31,017 nt of DNA from Ichthyosporea sp. XGB-2017a (lineage: Eukaryota > Opisthokonta > Ichthyosporea), in the NCBI GenBank assembly GCA_002811675.1, contig PDIM01010349.1, positions 1-31,017 on the forward strand, written 5' to 3'. The notes under the pieces were generated by a model. The model saw only the letters and a list, made by a program, of their open reading frames with translations. It was not told the DNA's origin and searched no databases. Below, piece after piece: positions 9,210 to 18,062 of this stretch; position 1 is the stretch's first letter; the number at the start of each line of letters is the position of its first letter. The position numbers and the translations under genes are program-made.

Positions 9210-10355
9210 ATGCAGGTGGAGGTTACTTCAAGTACGAAAAGGCTGCTGGGGCTCCTGAGGGGAAGTGGGCGTGTGTACAGTGGATGCGAAAGCCAGTTGG
9301 CTAGATTGCATAGAGCAAGACCTCTATTTACCTCTTCTCAGTTGTGTGATCAGGAAGCGGAAACCCAAACTGTTGAAGAACCTGAAGCCAAGCTCAAGGC
9401 CGCCCATCGATTCTTTGAAGTTCCTTTAGTAAGAACTTTAAAAGCTAATGTGGATGTTGCAAAAAAAGTGCGTGGGATGTACTCTGTCGATATTGAGAAG
9501 AAAAGTATAGGGACTATTCAAAAAGGCACACGCCGTTGTGGAACAATTGCCCAGAAGGTGGGAATGATTGAGTTGTTTAACGAGGATGGTGATCCTGTAC
9601 CTTGCACCTTGCTGCAAATCAAGGAGAATGAGGTTTTGGATGCGAAACATTATCCTCGCACGGACACTCGTGTGGTGAAAGTGGGGGCTTTCGATGTGGG
9701 AGATGTTAGAAAGTTGAACAAGTCGGTTTTGAACGAAGCGCTGGCCAATAACTTCTATCCAAAAAAGGTGGTTCGTGAGTTTCATGTTTCCGAAGATGCT
9801 GTGTTGCCTGTAGGATACACATTAGATGCCAGCCATTACTTGGCAGGGATGTTTGTTGATGTGCAGGCTGTGACCAAAGGCAAGGGGTTTGCAGGTGTTA
9901 TGAAAAGGTGGGGGATGAAGGGTCAACCTGCCTCCCACGGTCAGAGTTTGACGCATAGACAGATGGGGTCTAGTGGTGGTTGCCAGGATCCTGGAAAGGT
10001 GTGGAGGGGAAAGAGAATGCCTGGAAATATGGGACATACCAATTGTACAATGCGTAATATGCAGATCTATAGAGTAAATCATAAGCACAACCTAGTCATT
10101 GTCAAAGGCAGTGTCCCAGGAAACAAAGGCGAAGTTGTTTATATTCGAGACGCTACTTTTAAAAAGTATGATGCACTAGAAGACTATCAGCTGAAGGTGA
10201 AAGATGTCCCCCTTCCCAGTTTACCTTTGGAGAAGAAGCGGACAATTGAAGAAGAACAACAGATGAAGCCCAAAATGCCAAGGAAGAAGGAGAAGCTGCC
10301 CATTATTGAAGTACCATTTAAACGAAGACAAACGGAATACCATTATTTTACCTAA
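9210..10355 (+). CDS. MRPL3: Mitochondrial large-subunit ribosomal protein uL3m (bacterial-type L3)
   Basis: uL3 binds 23S-type rRNA early in large-subunit assembly and reaches towards the peptidyl-transferase centre. The bacterial/mitochondrial L3 signature is clear at about residues 223-257: KGKGFAGVMKRWGMKG, then HGQSLTHR and GSSG, followed by PGKVWRGKRMPGNMGH. Residues 85-200 hold the first half of the barrel, including GTRRCGTIAQKVGM. The first ~45 residues are rich in Arg, Ser and Leu with no acidic residue apart from Glu4 and Glu27, as in a mitochondrial targeting sequence. The motif is the mitochondrial form rather than the cytosolic eL3-like form. A Lys/Arg/Glu-rich tail of about 50 residues extends past the conserved domain. 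The start is the first ATG of the frame. The gene is convergent with the KCMF1-like gene downstream. Confidence 0.94.
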   Translation: MQVEVTSSTKRLLGLLRGSGRVYSGCESQLARLHRARPLFTSSQLCDQEAETQTVEEPEAKLKAAHRFFEVPLVRTLKANVDVAKKVRGMYSVDIEKKSIGTIQKGTRRCGTIAQKVGMIELFNEDGDPVPCTLLQIKENEVLDAKHYPRTDTRVVKVGAFDVGDVRKLNKSVLNEALANNFYPKKVVREFHVSEDAVLPVGYTLDASHYLAGMFVDVQAVTKGKGFAGVMKRWGMKGQPASHGQSLTHRQMGSSGGCQDPGKVWRGKRMPGNMGHTNCTMRNMQIYRVNHKHNLVIVKGSVPGNKGEVVYIRDATFKKYDALEDYQLKVKDVPLPSLPLEKKRTIEEEQQMKPKMPRKKEKLPIIEVPFKRRQTEYHYFT

Positions 10356-10404
10356 GTACTTTAATAACTGCATTAAGCGTGAACGGCCATCATTGGTGAC
10401 AGAA

Positions 10405-10410
10405 AATAAA
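10405..10410 (+). terminator. Poly(A) signal of uL3m
   Basis: AATAAA about 50 nt after the uL3m stop, followed by a TGTGTGTAATTG stretch that would serve as the downstream GU-rich element. Confidence 0.6.
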
Positions 10411-10441
10411 ATTGTGTGTAATTGTATCAAAACTGACTCAT

Positions 10442-10457
10442 GTTTATTGTGTTTATT
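10442..10457 (-). terminator. Twin poly(A) signals of the KCMF1-like gene
   Basis: Two AATAAA words on the minus strand, 10 bases apart, about 100 nt past the KCMF1-like stop codon. They lie just downstream of the uL3m signal on the opposite strand, so the convergent 3'UTRs probably overlap or abut. Confidence 0.55.
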
Positions 10458-10558
10458 GTCATGTACCACTTCTTTCCGTTCGTATATCATTTCATATGCT
10501 GTTTCCCCGTGGGATTCCTTTACATATATGAAGTCCACACGAAATGCAGGTGCAAGAA

Positions 10559-12942
10559 TTAGTTCCACAAAAGGGAAGACATTATCAAAGAGCGGGCAAA
10601 TTTTCCCCTTCGCGTACTTTCCTTCAAATCTCTATCTTTGCGCTCCTTTTCACATACTTGTTTTTCATTCTCTCGTTGGGCTTTGCGGATTGCGGCTATT
10701 CCACGCCTACTAGGTGGAATATCGCTTGTTACGATTCCCAAAGAGTGCAAATCATCGTCCACTGGCCCACTTCTATTTGGAATATATTGCGATAATGGAA
10801 TGCCGGCTGCGTTAATTGGGATTCTTGAGCGTCTCTGCATTGACCTGTTACCCTCATGTTCGCCAACAGCTGGGTGACCAGAAAGAACATAGCGCTTACC
10901 ACGCCCTTCCCTGCTGTCCCCCATACTCCTTGGAATTCCAAAAGCATTTCCACGACCTGCCACGGGCAGAAGTGGCTCTTCCTCCATATTTATCTCATTG
11001 TCGACTTCGGACAAACCGAACCTTCTTAGAATAGACAGTAACTCTATGGAGCCGCTGTCCATATCCAAACTGCCTACGACAGCCATTCTTTCCCTCCGTC
11101 TCTGTGCTCTTTGCTCTCGAGTTCGGTCTCGGTCACTCAACTCACTTTCAAGTATTTCAATATCAACCAAATCTTCTTCCCCCTCGGGTACCCGCGAAAC
11201 AAAAACGCTTCTGCTATTTGAAGACCTATTTAGCCCAGAATTGTCAGAGACACTAAGAATAGTGGCTTCATTCATTAGATCTTGTGCATCGGAATCGTCA
11301 CTTTCATCATTCGATGCACTGTTATCCCCCCTAACTTTGGATTCTAATTTTTCGCCAACATCAATTCCCCCACTATCACTACCAATGTCACTGTCACTAT
11401 CACTATCACTATCACTATCACTATCACTATCACTGTCACTATTACTATCACTATCACAACTACTCCCACAACCATCTGCGCTTTCGCTGTCATCTGCACT
11501 AAAACGCTCAGACATGTATGTAGCTTCTAATGCTTCTATTTGGTCTTGCTCTACATCTTCCGTTCCGCCTTCAGTGCAGTTCGTAGTATGCTCTTCCTGC
11601 TTTAAATTGCCTGCACCAATAAGCTGACGGTCTTCTTCAGAAAGGATTTTGATAATGTTCAATAGCTCCTCGTCTAAGGAAATATCAGACCCCAGTGTGC
11701 CAACTACATTACGTTCAAACTCGTCATTCAACTTCTGTAAAGCACTAAGATCGTCGTTTTCAGGAATATCTACCGCTGAAGCGGCTACTGTTTCCTTTTC
11801 TTTCCTGGCATCTTCAGAATCGCCAAGAGTTCCTTCCCTACTTTCCAGTTTTAACAATGGAAATGACGCGGGCTCTTGAGTAACATGAGCACTACCATTT
11901 TCACCTTGTGCTCGAAGTAAACTACGAGGGTCTTCATAAGCATTCCCTTCGTGTTCTAACATTTGTTCACTACGTGAGCCCCATCCTCTTTGCCCCTTTC
12001 CCACATCTTCTCGCATCGTGGCAAAAACACAATCACTATTGATTGTCGATGAGCCCCCCCTTTCTTTCCCCACTTCTTCACACATGGCCCCCCTCACATT
12101 GCCCCTACATGCAGAATAAATATCAGCATGGCAAGTTTCAATATGACTAGCCAAAGATGTGGTAAAACACTCTGCTATAATATCAGACTCGCGCGCTCCC
12201 CCAAAGTTTATCCCATTTCTATCAACATTTGCGATGCAGTAAGGACAGAGGACCTTTTCCTTCCCTGTAGGGTGCTCCAAAAGAACATGAGCAGCAAGCA
12301 GATCACCTGTTAATCCGACTTCACCGCAAACTGGACAATCCATAGGCATCTGATGGTTGTTGCTATTAAGCCATCGTCGCTGTGAGGGGGTGGTGGTGGA
12401 AGGACGAAAGGCTACAGAAGAAGTTGAGTCTTTTCCTTGCCATTTACGCTGCCCTTGAGAACTGGATCCCGCTGTTTCGTTCACTACCCACGCACCTTTG
12501 CTCTTTGCCTTGGCCCCTGGAGTATAGCTACGCGTGCGCGAAGAAGATGCAGCTCCCACACCCCCGACAGTTCCACATTGTATTTTAACAGTCTCCATAG
12601 GATGTGTGGCCAGATGAAGCTCAGACTCAACTCCACTATAGGAACACGAATCGCATAAATGATAGTCATAGCACACTAAGCAGCGATATCTGACTTTTCT
12701 AAAGTTACATGTTCCACACCCATCACACGTAATAACTACATAAAACATTCAATAGCAACAATCAAGTCAGCAACAGCCGCATATATAAACAATGAATCAA
12801 TGGGCATTTAAAAAGAAGCAAGAGAAGGGGAGCTCACGCTCACATATGTACACAAAGCCTTCCCCTCTAAATCAGTTAATATTTGATACTTACACTCATG
12901 TAGCTCACCACCTCGGGCTGCACGACCCATAGCACTACTCAT
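10559..12942 (-). CDS. KCMF1-like ZZ-finger E3 ubiquitin ligase, two exons
   Basis: KCMF1 is an E3 ubiquitin ligase with an N-terminal ZZ finger and a Di19-like double zinc finger. Joining exon 1 (12942-12894) to exon 2 (12735-10559) gives 741 aa. The ZZ ligands then read C20, C23, C35, C38, C44, C47, H57 and H61, with HEFITCDGC matching the family's HEGVSCDAC. The second zinc region (about residues 147-215) carries CPVCGEVG, AAHVLLEH and CPYC. A long acidic, Ser-rich middle with an Asp-Ser repeat (about 440-466) follows. The end, KDRDLKESTRRGKFARSLIMSSLL, resembles the conserved C-terminal ERADRSLFVQELLLSTL segment of human KCMF1 (381 aa). The extra length is mostly low-complexity linker. 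Without splicing, the protein would begin MFYVVITCDGC and lose the conserved His-Glu. Exon 1 starts at an ATG with a second ATG four codons on. It shares its promoter region with ELP1. Confidence 0.85.
11388..11459. repeat. Hexanucleotide microsatellite encoding Asp-Ser repeats
   Basis: A run of roughly twelve near-identical TCACTA units (plus-strand reading) with a few single-base changes. On the minus strand it encodes alternating Asp and Ser in the KCMF1-like linker. The 6-bp unit preserves frame whatever the copy number. Confidence 0.9.
12736..12893 (-). other. Spliceosomal intron, 158 nt, in the KCMF1-like gene
   Basis: On the minus strand the intron starts GTAAGTAT and ends TTTTATGTAG. 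A TGCTGAC word about 35 nt upstream of the acceptor is a good branch-point candidate. Splicing joins codon 16 (GAG) plus one T to TT-ATT-ACG, keeping frame (phase 1) and restoring the HE-x-x-x-C start of the ZZ finger. An in-frame stop lies within the intron. Confidence 0.75.
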
Positions 12943-13757
12943 AATGAAATCTCTCAACTCTACAGGATTCTTTTTGCACCGGTTTATCGCTCTATTTCTC
13001 CCTGTCACACATACAGCCTGGCGGGCAGCTGCATCAGTAGAGGGGTGTGTCTATGATAATCACTCTAGTGGATCTATCTCTCTCTATGCAGGTCCCTCCC
13101 CGTGCTACTCTAGCTGGTCTCTGTAGAGGGGTGTGTCTATGATAATCACTCTAGTGGATCTATCTCTCTCTATGCAGGTCCCTCCCCGTGCTACTCTAGC
13201 TGGTCTCTGTAGAGGGGTGTGTCTATGATAATCACTCTAGTGGATCTATCTCTCTCTATGCAGGTCCCTCCCCGTGCTACTCTAGCTGGTCTCTGTAGAG
13301 GGGTGTGTCTATGATAATCACTCTAGTGGATCTATCTCTCTCTATGCAGGTCCCTCCCCGTGCTACTACATAACTGAATGAAGAGGGGGGTATTATTATT
13401 ATTACGTAGCTGTACTGTAGCTTTTGCACCAGTCATTATCAGTCACCTGCATCATCTTCAGTACTGTCCACCACCGCAAGAGAGGGGCGGATGACGACGA
13501 TCCTCGATCGGGAGGCCCATTACACGTGGCCCAGTCCCCTAGCCCTAGATCAGCTGGGGCCACGTGGAGGAGGGGGGAGGGTCTCTCTAGCGTAGTAGTA
13601 GTGTAGTGTACATGAGTATAGCTCCCTTGTGACCAATAGTGTGATCTATGACCTATCCTAAACGACTGCCTCCTGGGATTTGCTGTGCTTTGCTGTGTGC
13701 TGCATCTTCTCGCCTAGAGTAGGTTGCTTTATATATTTTGGAATTGCAGATATAGCA
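12943..13757. promoter_or_regulatory. Head-to-head promoter region of the KCMF1-like gene and ELP1
   Basis: 815 bp between divergent starts. From left to right it holds the KCMF1-like 5' leader, the 86-bp repeat array (13037-13367), a short ATT microsatellite (13391-13404) followed by TGTACTGTAG (13411-13420), and a G/C-rich stretch with CACGTGG words (13500-13580). A T-rich leader with TTTATATATTTT at about 13729 lies right before ELP1. That last element is too close to the ATG to be an ordinary TATA box. Confidence 0.5.
13037..13367. repeat. Minisatellite: 3.85 identical copies of an 86-bp unit
   Basis: Units begin with GTAGAGGGGTGTG at 13037, 13123, 13209 and 13295, exactly 86 bases apart. 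I found no difference between copies. The fourth copy breaks off after TGCTACT at 13367. Each unit contains a GATAATCACTCTAGTGG block, a TATCTCTCTCTATG stretch and a C-rich GGTCCCTCCCCG. There is no spacer structure and no coding frame of note. Identity of copies implies recent amplification or ongoing homogenisation. Confidence 0.97.
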
Positions 13758-16700
13758 ATGAGGAACTTGAAGTGTGTGAGTCAGCGAGTGGCAGGGCCTG
13801 TCCCGTTGCCCGGTGGTGGTGAGGAAGAACCTGAAGGGGGGGCAGAGTGGCTGACTACTTGTGATCCAGAGACTGGAAGTATATTTGTGGCACGAGGTTG
13901 TCATTTTCTCCGTCTTCCTGCCTCTCCAGATGCACACCTTTCGAGTTGGGACTGTGACTGTATGGAGGCGCTGGGATCGCCTATTGTGGGGCTGCATTAT
14001 GTGCAGGATTTGGGTGCTGTATGTGTGGCTTTGCTCGATGGGGAAGTGCTCTTGTATGACTGCCTCTCTGCCGAGTTTGAAGAAGTGGGCTGTTTTGAAA
14101 GTGGCATTGTCGGAATGAGCTGGTCTCCTGATGAAGAACTTTTTGTGGTAGTGACGGGGGCTATGCAGATGCTTTTGTTGAACAAAAATCTTGACGTGAT
14201 AATCGAGACGAGTGTGAACACGGACGAGTTCGGGGAGAACAAGCCCGTTACTGCTGGTTGGGGTAAAAAAGAAACACAGTTTCATGGATCTGCAGGAAAA
14301 TACTCTTCTCAGATGGAGAAGATGAAACAGCAAGGCACCCAAATAGGCCTAACTGACAAACTGCGGGAACGGGTTGACAATGGGAGAGTAGAAGTGTCGT
14401 GGAGAGGGGATGGTGAAGTGTTCGTCACCTCTTCAGTGGACCCCTCTCGCAATGGTGAACGGGTCCTTCGCGTGTGGTCGAGAGAGTGTGTTCTACAGTC
14501 CACCAGTGAGGTGCTAGAAGGGATCGAGCAGTACTTGTCATGGCGCCCTTCTGGCAACCTTATAGCTACAAGTCAGCGTTTGCCCCATAAACACAACATA
14601 GTTTTCTTTGAGAAGAACGGCTTGAAGCATGGCGAATTTTCCCTTCCTTTTGACTCCAAGGGAATGTTTATTCGTCATTTGGAATGGAGTTGTGACTCGA
14701 CTGTTCTTGCTGTGCATCTGGAAGAGGCATTTCCCTCTTCTCGGCCCAAATCGTGTGTACAACTGTGGACTACAAAGAACTACCATTGGTACCTCAAGTA
14801 TGAGATAAATAACTGGGATCAAAGTGGTGAACGTATTGAACAGGAAACGCTTGTCAATGTTATGTGGCATCCGGAAAAGGCCGGTGTGTTGTACTGCACA
14901 TCGTCTGAGGGTTTTATTTCCCGACTGGAATTTACATGGACTATATTTTCATCCGAAGCACCAGAATTAAATTCTAATGGAGAAAATGATTTGCTTTCGT
15001 CAGTATCCGTTATTGATGGAGAAAACATATTAACCACTCACCTGGCTTGTGGAAGTATCCCACCCCCAATGTGTGGTCATACTTTGGAGCTGGGTGCTGG
15101 TAGTAGATGCCTGGAGTTAGCGTATGGACTAGGTGATGATGGCCTCACTTTTGTGTCTGCCGTGACATCATGTGGTGTATTGAAGGTGTACTCTTTCGGA
15201 AGCAAAAACGGATTCGGCCCTGGTCCGTCGCCGATCTTCAAAGGGGAATTGGATTTGATGGCGTACATCAGGCAATATTATGTGGAGGGCGCTTCGGAGC
15301 CCTGTAGTGTGGTATTAGGAAAGCAGCTCCGTGCATTGGTATGGCTTTCTGCCTCGACTTTCCTTGTTGTATGCAGTAAGGTGAATAGCAGTGAAAGTGA
15401 TTTGTTCGAATGCCAGATAGGTCAAGGGAACGATGGGGCTTTCACCGTGTGCAAATGCTTAAAGACGGTATTTCCTGGTGAAGTGCTAACGATGACAGTA
15501 TTGGACCTGGAAGAGAATGGGCTTGCCCGTGTAGCAATTCAGGATCACCAAGGACTTGTGTGGGAATACTCAACCAATAATAACAGTCAGTTAGAACCTT
15601 CTCTCGTTCGCTTTTGTTTGCCTTCTGGTGAAGAGTTGGCATTCCCCTCAAAGTGCACTTCCGTTGCTTTTGTAAAAATGGGTACTGGTGTGTCATGTGA
15701 AACCGTGGCTGTTGGTTTATCGGAGAGGTATAAACTATATTTCAATACAAGAGAGGTAGTTTCGGACTGTTCGTCAATTGCCGTGACAAGCAAGTATTTG
15801 ATTCTCTCTACACTTAGCCACGTATGCCGCTTTGTACGCCTGGATATAACAAATCCATATACCGTAGCCCTGCATCAGAGCGTACCTCTTGCTTCAGATG
15901 AATCGTTCAGAAGGGTAGAAAGAGGGTCTTTGATAGTGAGTGCCGTCCCGGCCAATGCTCAACTAGTGTTGCAAATGCCAAGAGGAAATATAGAAACTAT
16001 ATCTCCGAGAGCTCTAGTTTTGTCTGTGTGCGAAACATATATTGATCAAGGTCGTTATTTGGAAGCGTTTGTTATCATGCGAAAGCACCGTATCAATATG
16101 AACTTACTGTACGATCATGACCCATCTTCGTTTTTGAAAAATATATCTGCTTTTGTAGAGCAAGTTGGGAATATTTCCCACCTCAACATATTCATTCTGG
16201 AGCTCCAAAACGTTGATGTTACAGAGACAATGTATTTGAATATGGGATTGAAGGTGCATAAGCTGAAGAAGGACATTGATGAACCCTCTGTGGGGCCCAA
16301 TGCAAACAAAGTTGACTTAATTTGTGATGCTTTAATTGCCACTATGACTGCGTTAGACAAAAGCAAATACTTCCTCTCAATCTTGACTGCACTTACTATG
16401 TATTCTCAGCCTGCCCTTTCAGAAGCGCTGGAAAAGATTCGTGAGCGAAAAGCTGATAAAACACCAGAAAGTATGGCCGCCAGTGAAGACGCCCTAAGGT
16501 ATATGATATACTTAGTTAAAGTAGATACTCTTTATAATGCAGCACTGGGGATGTATGATTTTGACCTTGTAATAATGGTGGCCGAAAAATCTCACAAAGA
16601 TCCTAAAGAATATATGCCTTTCTTAAATTCGTTGAAGCAAATGGAAACACATTATCAACGGTTTTCTATAGACAAGTATTTAAAAAAATATAAGAAAGCG

Positions 16701-17921
16701 CTGGAGAATCTGTCCTTGGCAGGCGAATCATACTTTGGCGAACTATTGGAATTTGTAAAAGCTCATAGTTTATACACAGATGCTATTTCTCTGTACTATG
16801 ATGTCGGTGACAAGGTGAAAGCTGTCTACAAGTTATACGGAGACTACCTGGTTGCAAAGAAATACTACAAGGATGCCGGGCATACTTATGTAAATGCAGG
16901 GGAGTATAGTAGCGCCATGGATGCGTTCAAGAGGGCTTTAGAATGGGAATACATGTTCCACTGTGCTTCAAAACTGTCTCTGAATGAAGCGGAGTATGCT
17001 TCCTTAGCCACAGGGATGGCCGAAAGCTTGTGTGAAAAACAAAGGTTTCTGGATGCTTCAACTGTTTATGAATACTTTGTCGAAGATGCTGAAGAAGCTA
17101 TTGTCACTTGCCTGAAGGGAAAACATTGGAAAGAGTGTCTCCGTAAATGCAATGTTCACAAGCGAATGGACATAATAGAAACTCACTTGATTCCCCAGGC
17201 TATCACCAGTGCTGAAGACCAGAGTAGCTTGTTGCTCGACACAGTGGAACGTTTTAAAAAGCATAGCTTACGCTTACAAGTTGTACGCGATGAAAAGTTG
17301 AAAAGAACTCTTATGTTTGAAGACGATGAGATTCTGGATGATCCTGATGCTGATTTGTTTTCAGACACTTCCTCTGTTATGACTGGACGATCTGGCCGTT
17401 CATCAACGCGTAGCTCACACGCTTCACGCATGTCAAAGAAAAGTCACTCATCAATTCAGACTTTTAAAACTAAAAAGTCTAAAAAGAAGATGGAGCGTAG
17501 AATGCATAGTCTAAAGGAGGGAAGTCCATTTGAGGAAGAAGCGCTCTTGGAAGCCCTGAAGGGAATTGTAGAAATGGCTCAAAAAATAGTGCCAGACATA
17601 TCACCTCTGGTGGAAGTTTTAGTGTTCTTTGGCAAGCGCAAACCTGCAGACGAACTTCAAAAGAACATGCAATCATTACTGGATACTATCCAGTCGCGGA
17701 TGGCCACGATATGGCCTCCGCAACCTGTTGAGCAAACGCTACCAGCGAGCGGGCCACACGCTACAGCAAATAGTTTGGCTGAAGCTTATAGAAGTCAAAG
17801 TGGTAGCCTTCGTAGTCTCGAGAGCTCTGCGATATCAGATTCTAGAACAGTTGTTCCTCCATCCCCCAAAGCACCGCTCTTTAAGGTTGATGATTCTTGG
17901 AAAATGCAAAAGCTCGTGTAA
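13758..17921 (+). CDS. ELP1: Elongator complex subunit 1 (Elp1/IKI3)
   Basis: Elp1 is the scaffold of Elongator, which installs cm5U-type modifications on wobble uridines of tRNAs. The N-terminus MRNLK is the same as in human ELP1, which fixes the start; the frame extends upstream only to a TTG. The first propeller contains GISWSPDEEL-like and WGKKETQFHGS blocks, the latter nearly identical to human. Further family blocks are VSWRGDGEVF, CVLQSTSEV, IVFFEKNGLKHGEF and SCVQLWTTKNYHWYLKYE. Two propellers (to about residue 750) are followed by an alpha-solenoid. A Ser/Lys/Arg-rich basic segment (about 1210-1250) matches the region implicated in tRNA binding, then RRMHSLKEGSPFEEEALLEAL and TANSLAEAYRSQ, both family hallmarks. 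Length is 1387 aa against 1332 in human. It is one exon throughout and looks intact. Confidence 0.97.
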   Translation: MRNLKCVSQRVAGPVPLPGGGEEEPEGGAEWLTTCDPETGSIFVARGCHFLRLPASPDAHLSSWDCDCMEALGSPIVGLHYVQDLGAVCVALLDGEVLLYDCLSAEFEEVGCFESGIVGMSWSPDEELFVVVTGAMQMLLLNKNLDVIIETSVNTDEFGENKPVTAGWGKKETQFHGSAGKYSSQMEKMKQQGTQIGLTDKLRERVDNGRVEVSWRGDGEVFVTSSVDPSRNGERVLRVWSRECVLQSTSEVLEGIEQYLSWRPSGNLIATSQRLPHKHNIVFFEKNGLKHGEFSLPFDSKGMFIRHLEWSCDSTVLAVHLEEAFPSSRPKSCVQLWTTKNYHWYLKYEINNWDQSGERIEQETLVNVMWHPEKAGVLYCTSSEGFISRLEFTWTIFSSEAPELNSNGENDLLSSVSVIDGENILTTHLACGSIPPPMCGHTLELGAGSRCLELAYGLGDDGLTFVSAVTSCGVLKVYSFGSKNGFGPGPSPIFKGELDLMAYIRQYYVEGASEPCSVVLGKQLRALVWLSASTFLVVCSKVNSSESDLFECQIGQGNDGAFTVCKCLKTVFPGEVLTMTVLDLEENGLARVAIQDHQGLVWEYSTNNNSQLEPSLVRFCLPSGEELAFPSKCTSVAFVKMGTGVSCETVAVGLSERYKLYFNTREVVSDCSSIAVTSKYLILSTLSHVCRFVRLDITNPYTVALHQSVPLASDESFRRVERGSLIVSAVPANAQLVLQMPRGNIETISPRALVLSVCETYIDQGRYLEAFVIMRKHRINMNLLYDHDPSSFLKNISAFVEQVGNISHLNIFILELQNVDVTETMYLNMGLKVHKLKKDIDEPSVGPNANKVDLICDALIATMTALDKSKYFLSILTALTMYSQPALSEALEKIRERKADKTPESMAASEDALRYMIYLVKVDTLYNAALGMYDFDLVIMVAEKSHKDPKEYMPFLNSLKQMETHYQRFSIDKYLKKYKKALENLSLAGESYFGELLEFVKAHSLYTDAISLYYDVGDKVKAVYKLYGDYLVAKKYYKDAGHTYVNAGEYSSAMDAFKRALEWEYMFHCASKLSLNEAEYASLATGMAESLCEKQRFLDASTVYEYFVEDAEEAIVTCLKGKHWKECLRKCNVHKRMDIIETHLIPQAITSAEDQSSLLLDTVERFKKHSLRLQVVRDEKLKRTLMFEDDEILDDPDADLFSDTSSVMTGRSGRSSTRSSHASRMSKKSHSSIQTFKTKKSKKKMERRMHSLKEGSPFEEEALLEALKGIVEMAQKIVPDISPLVEVLVFFGKRKPADELQKNMQSLLDTIQSRMATIWPPQPVEQTLPASGPHATANSLAEAYRSQSGSLRSLESSAISDSRTVVPPSPKAPLFKVDDSWKMQKLV

Positions 17922-17940
17922 ATCGAAGGACACGGGGAAC

Positions 17941-17946
17941 AATAAA
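17941..17946 (+). terminator. Poly(A) signal of ELP1
   Basis: AATAAA 20 nt after the ELP1 stop codon, in a 141-bp tail-to-tail spacer. Confidence 0.6.
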
Positions 17947-17990
17947 CAAGTGCACATGCCTATGGATGGGCTTTTGTCAAATATTGTAAT

Positions 17991-17996
17991 TTTATT
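17991..17996 (-). terminator. Poly(A) signal of the DDX24/Mak5-like gene
   Basis: AATAAA on the minus strand about 67 nt past the helicase stop. It lies 45 bases from the ELP1 signal on the other strand. Confidence 0.55.
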
Positions 17997-18062
17997 TAAC
18001 AAGATGTTTTTAATAATGCACTACGTGCATTCTACAAACCGGAGCGATTTTGAAATTGAAGT

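Noticed and set aside
10998-11627. 209-codon Ser/Leu-rich plus-strand frame
   Set aside because: It is the antisense of the acidic Asp-Ser linker of the KCMF1-like gene; the SLSLSL pattern comes from the microsatellite.
12808-13008. 66-codon minus-strand frame as a separate small gene
   Set aside because: Its nominal start is GTG. Its useful part (12942-12894) is better explained as exon 1 of the KCMF1-like gene, and the rest reads into the intron.
13037-13367. CRISPR-like array
   Set aside because: The 86-bp units are contiguous and identical with no variable spacers, and the context is eukaryotic; it is a tandem minisatellite.
13653-14342. 229-codon minus-strand frame
   Set aside because: Antisense to the Elp1 N-terminus, whose sense frame is clearly conserved.
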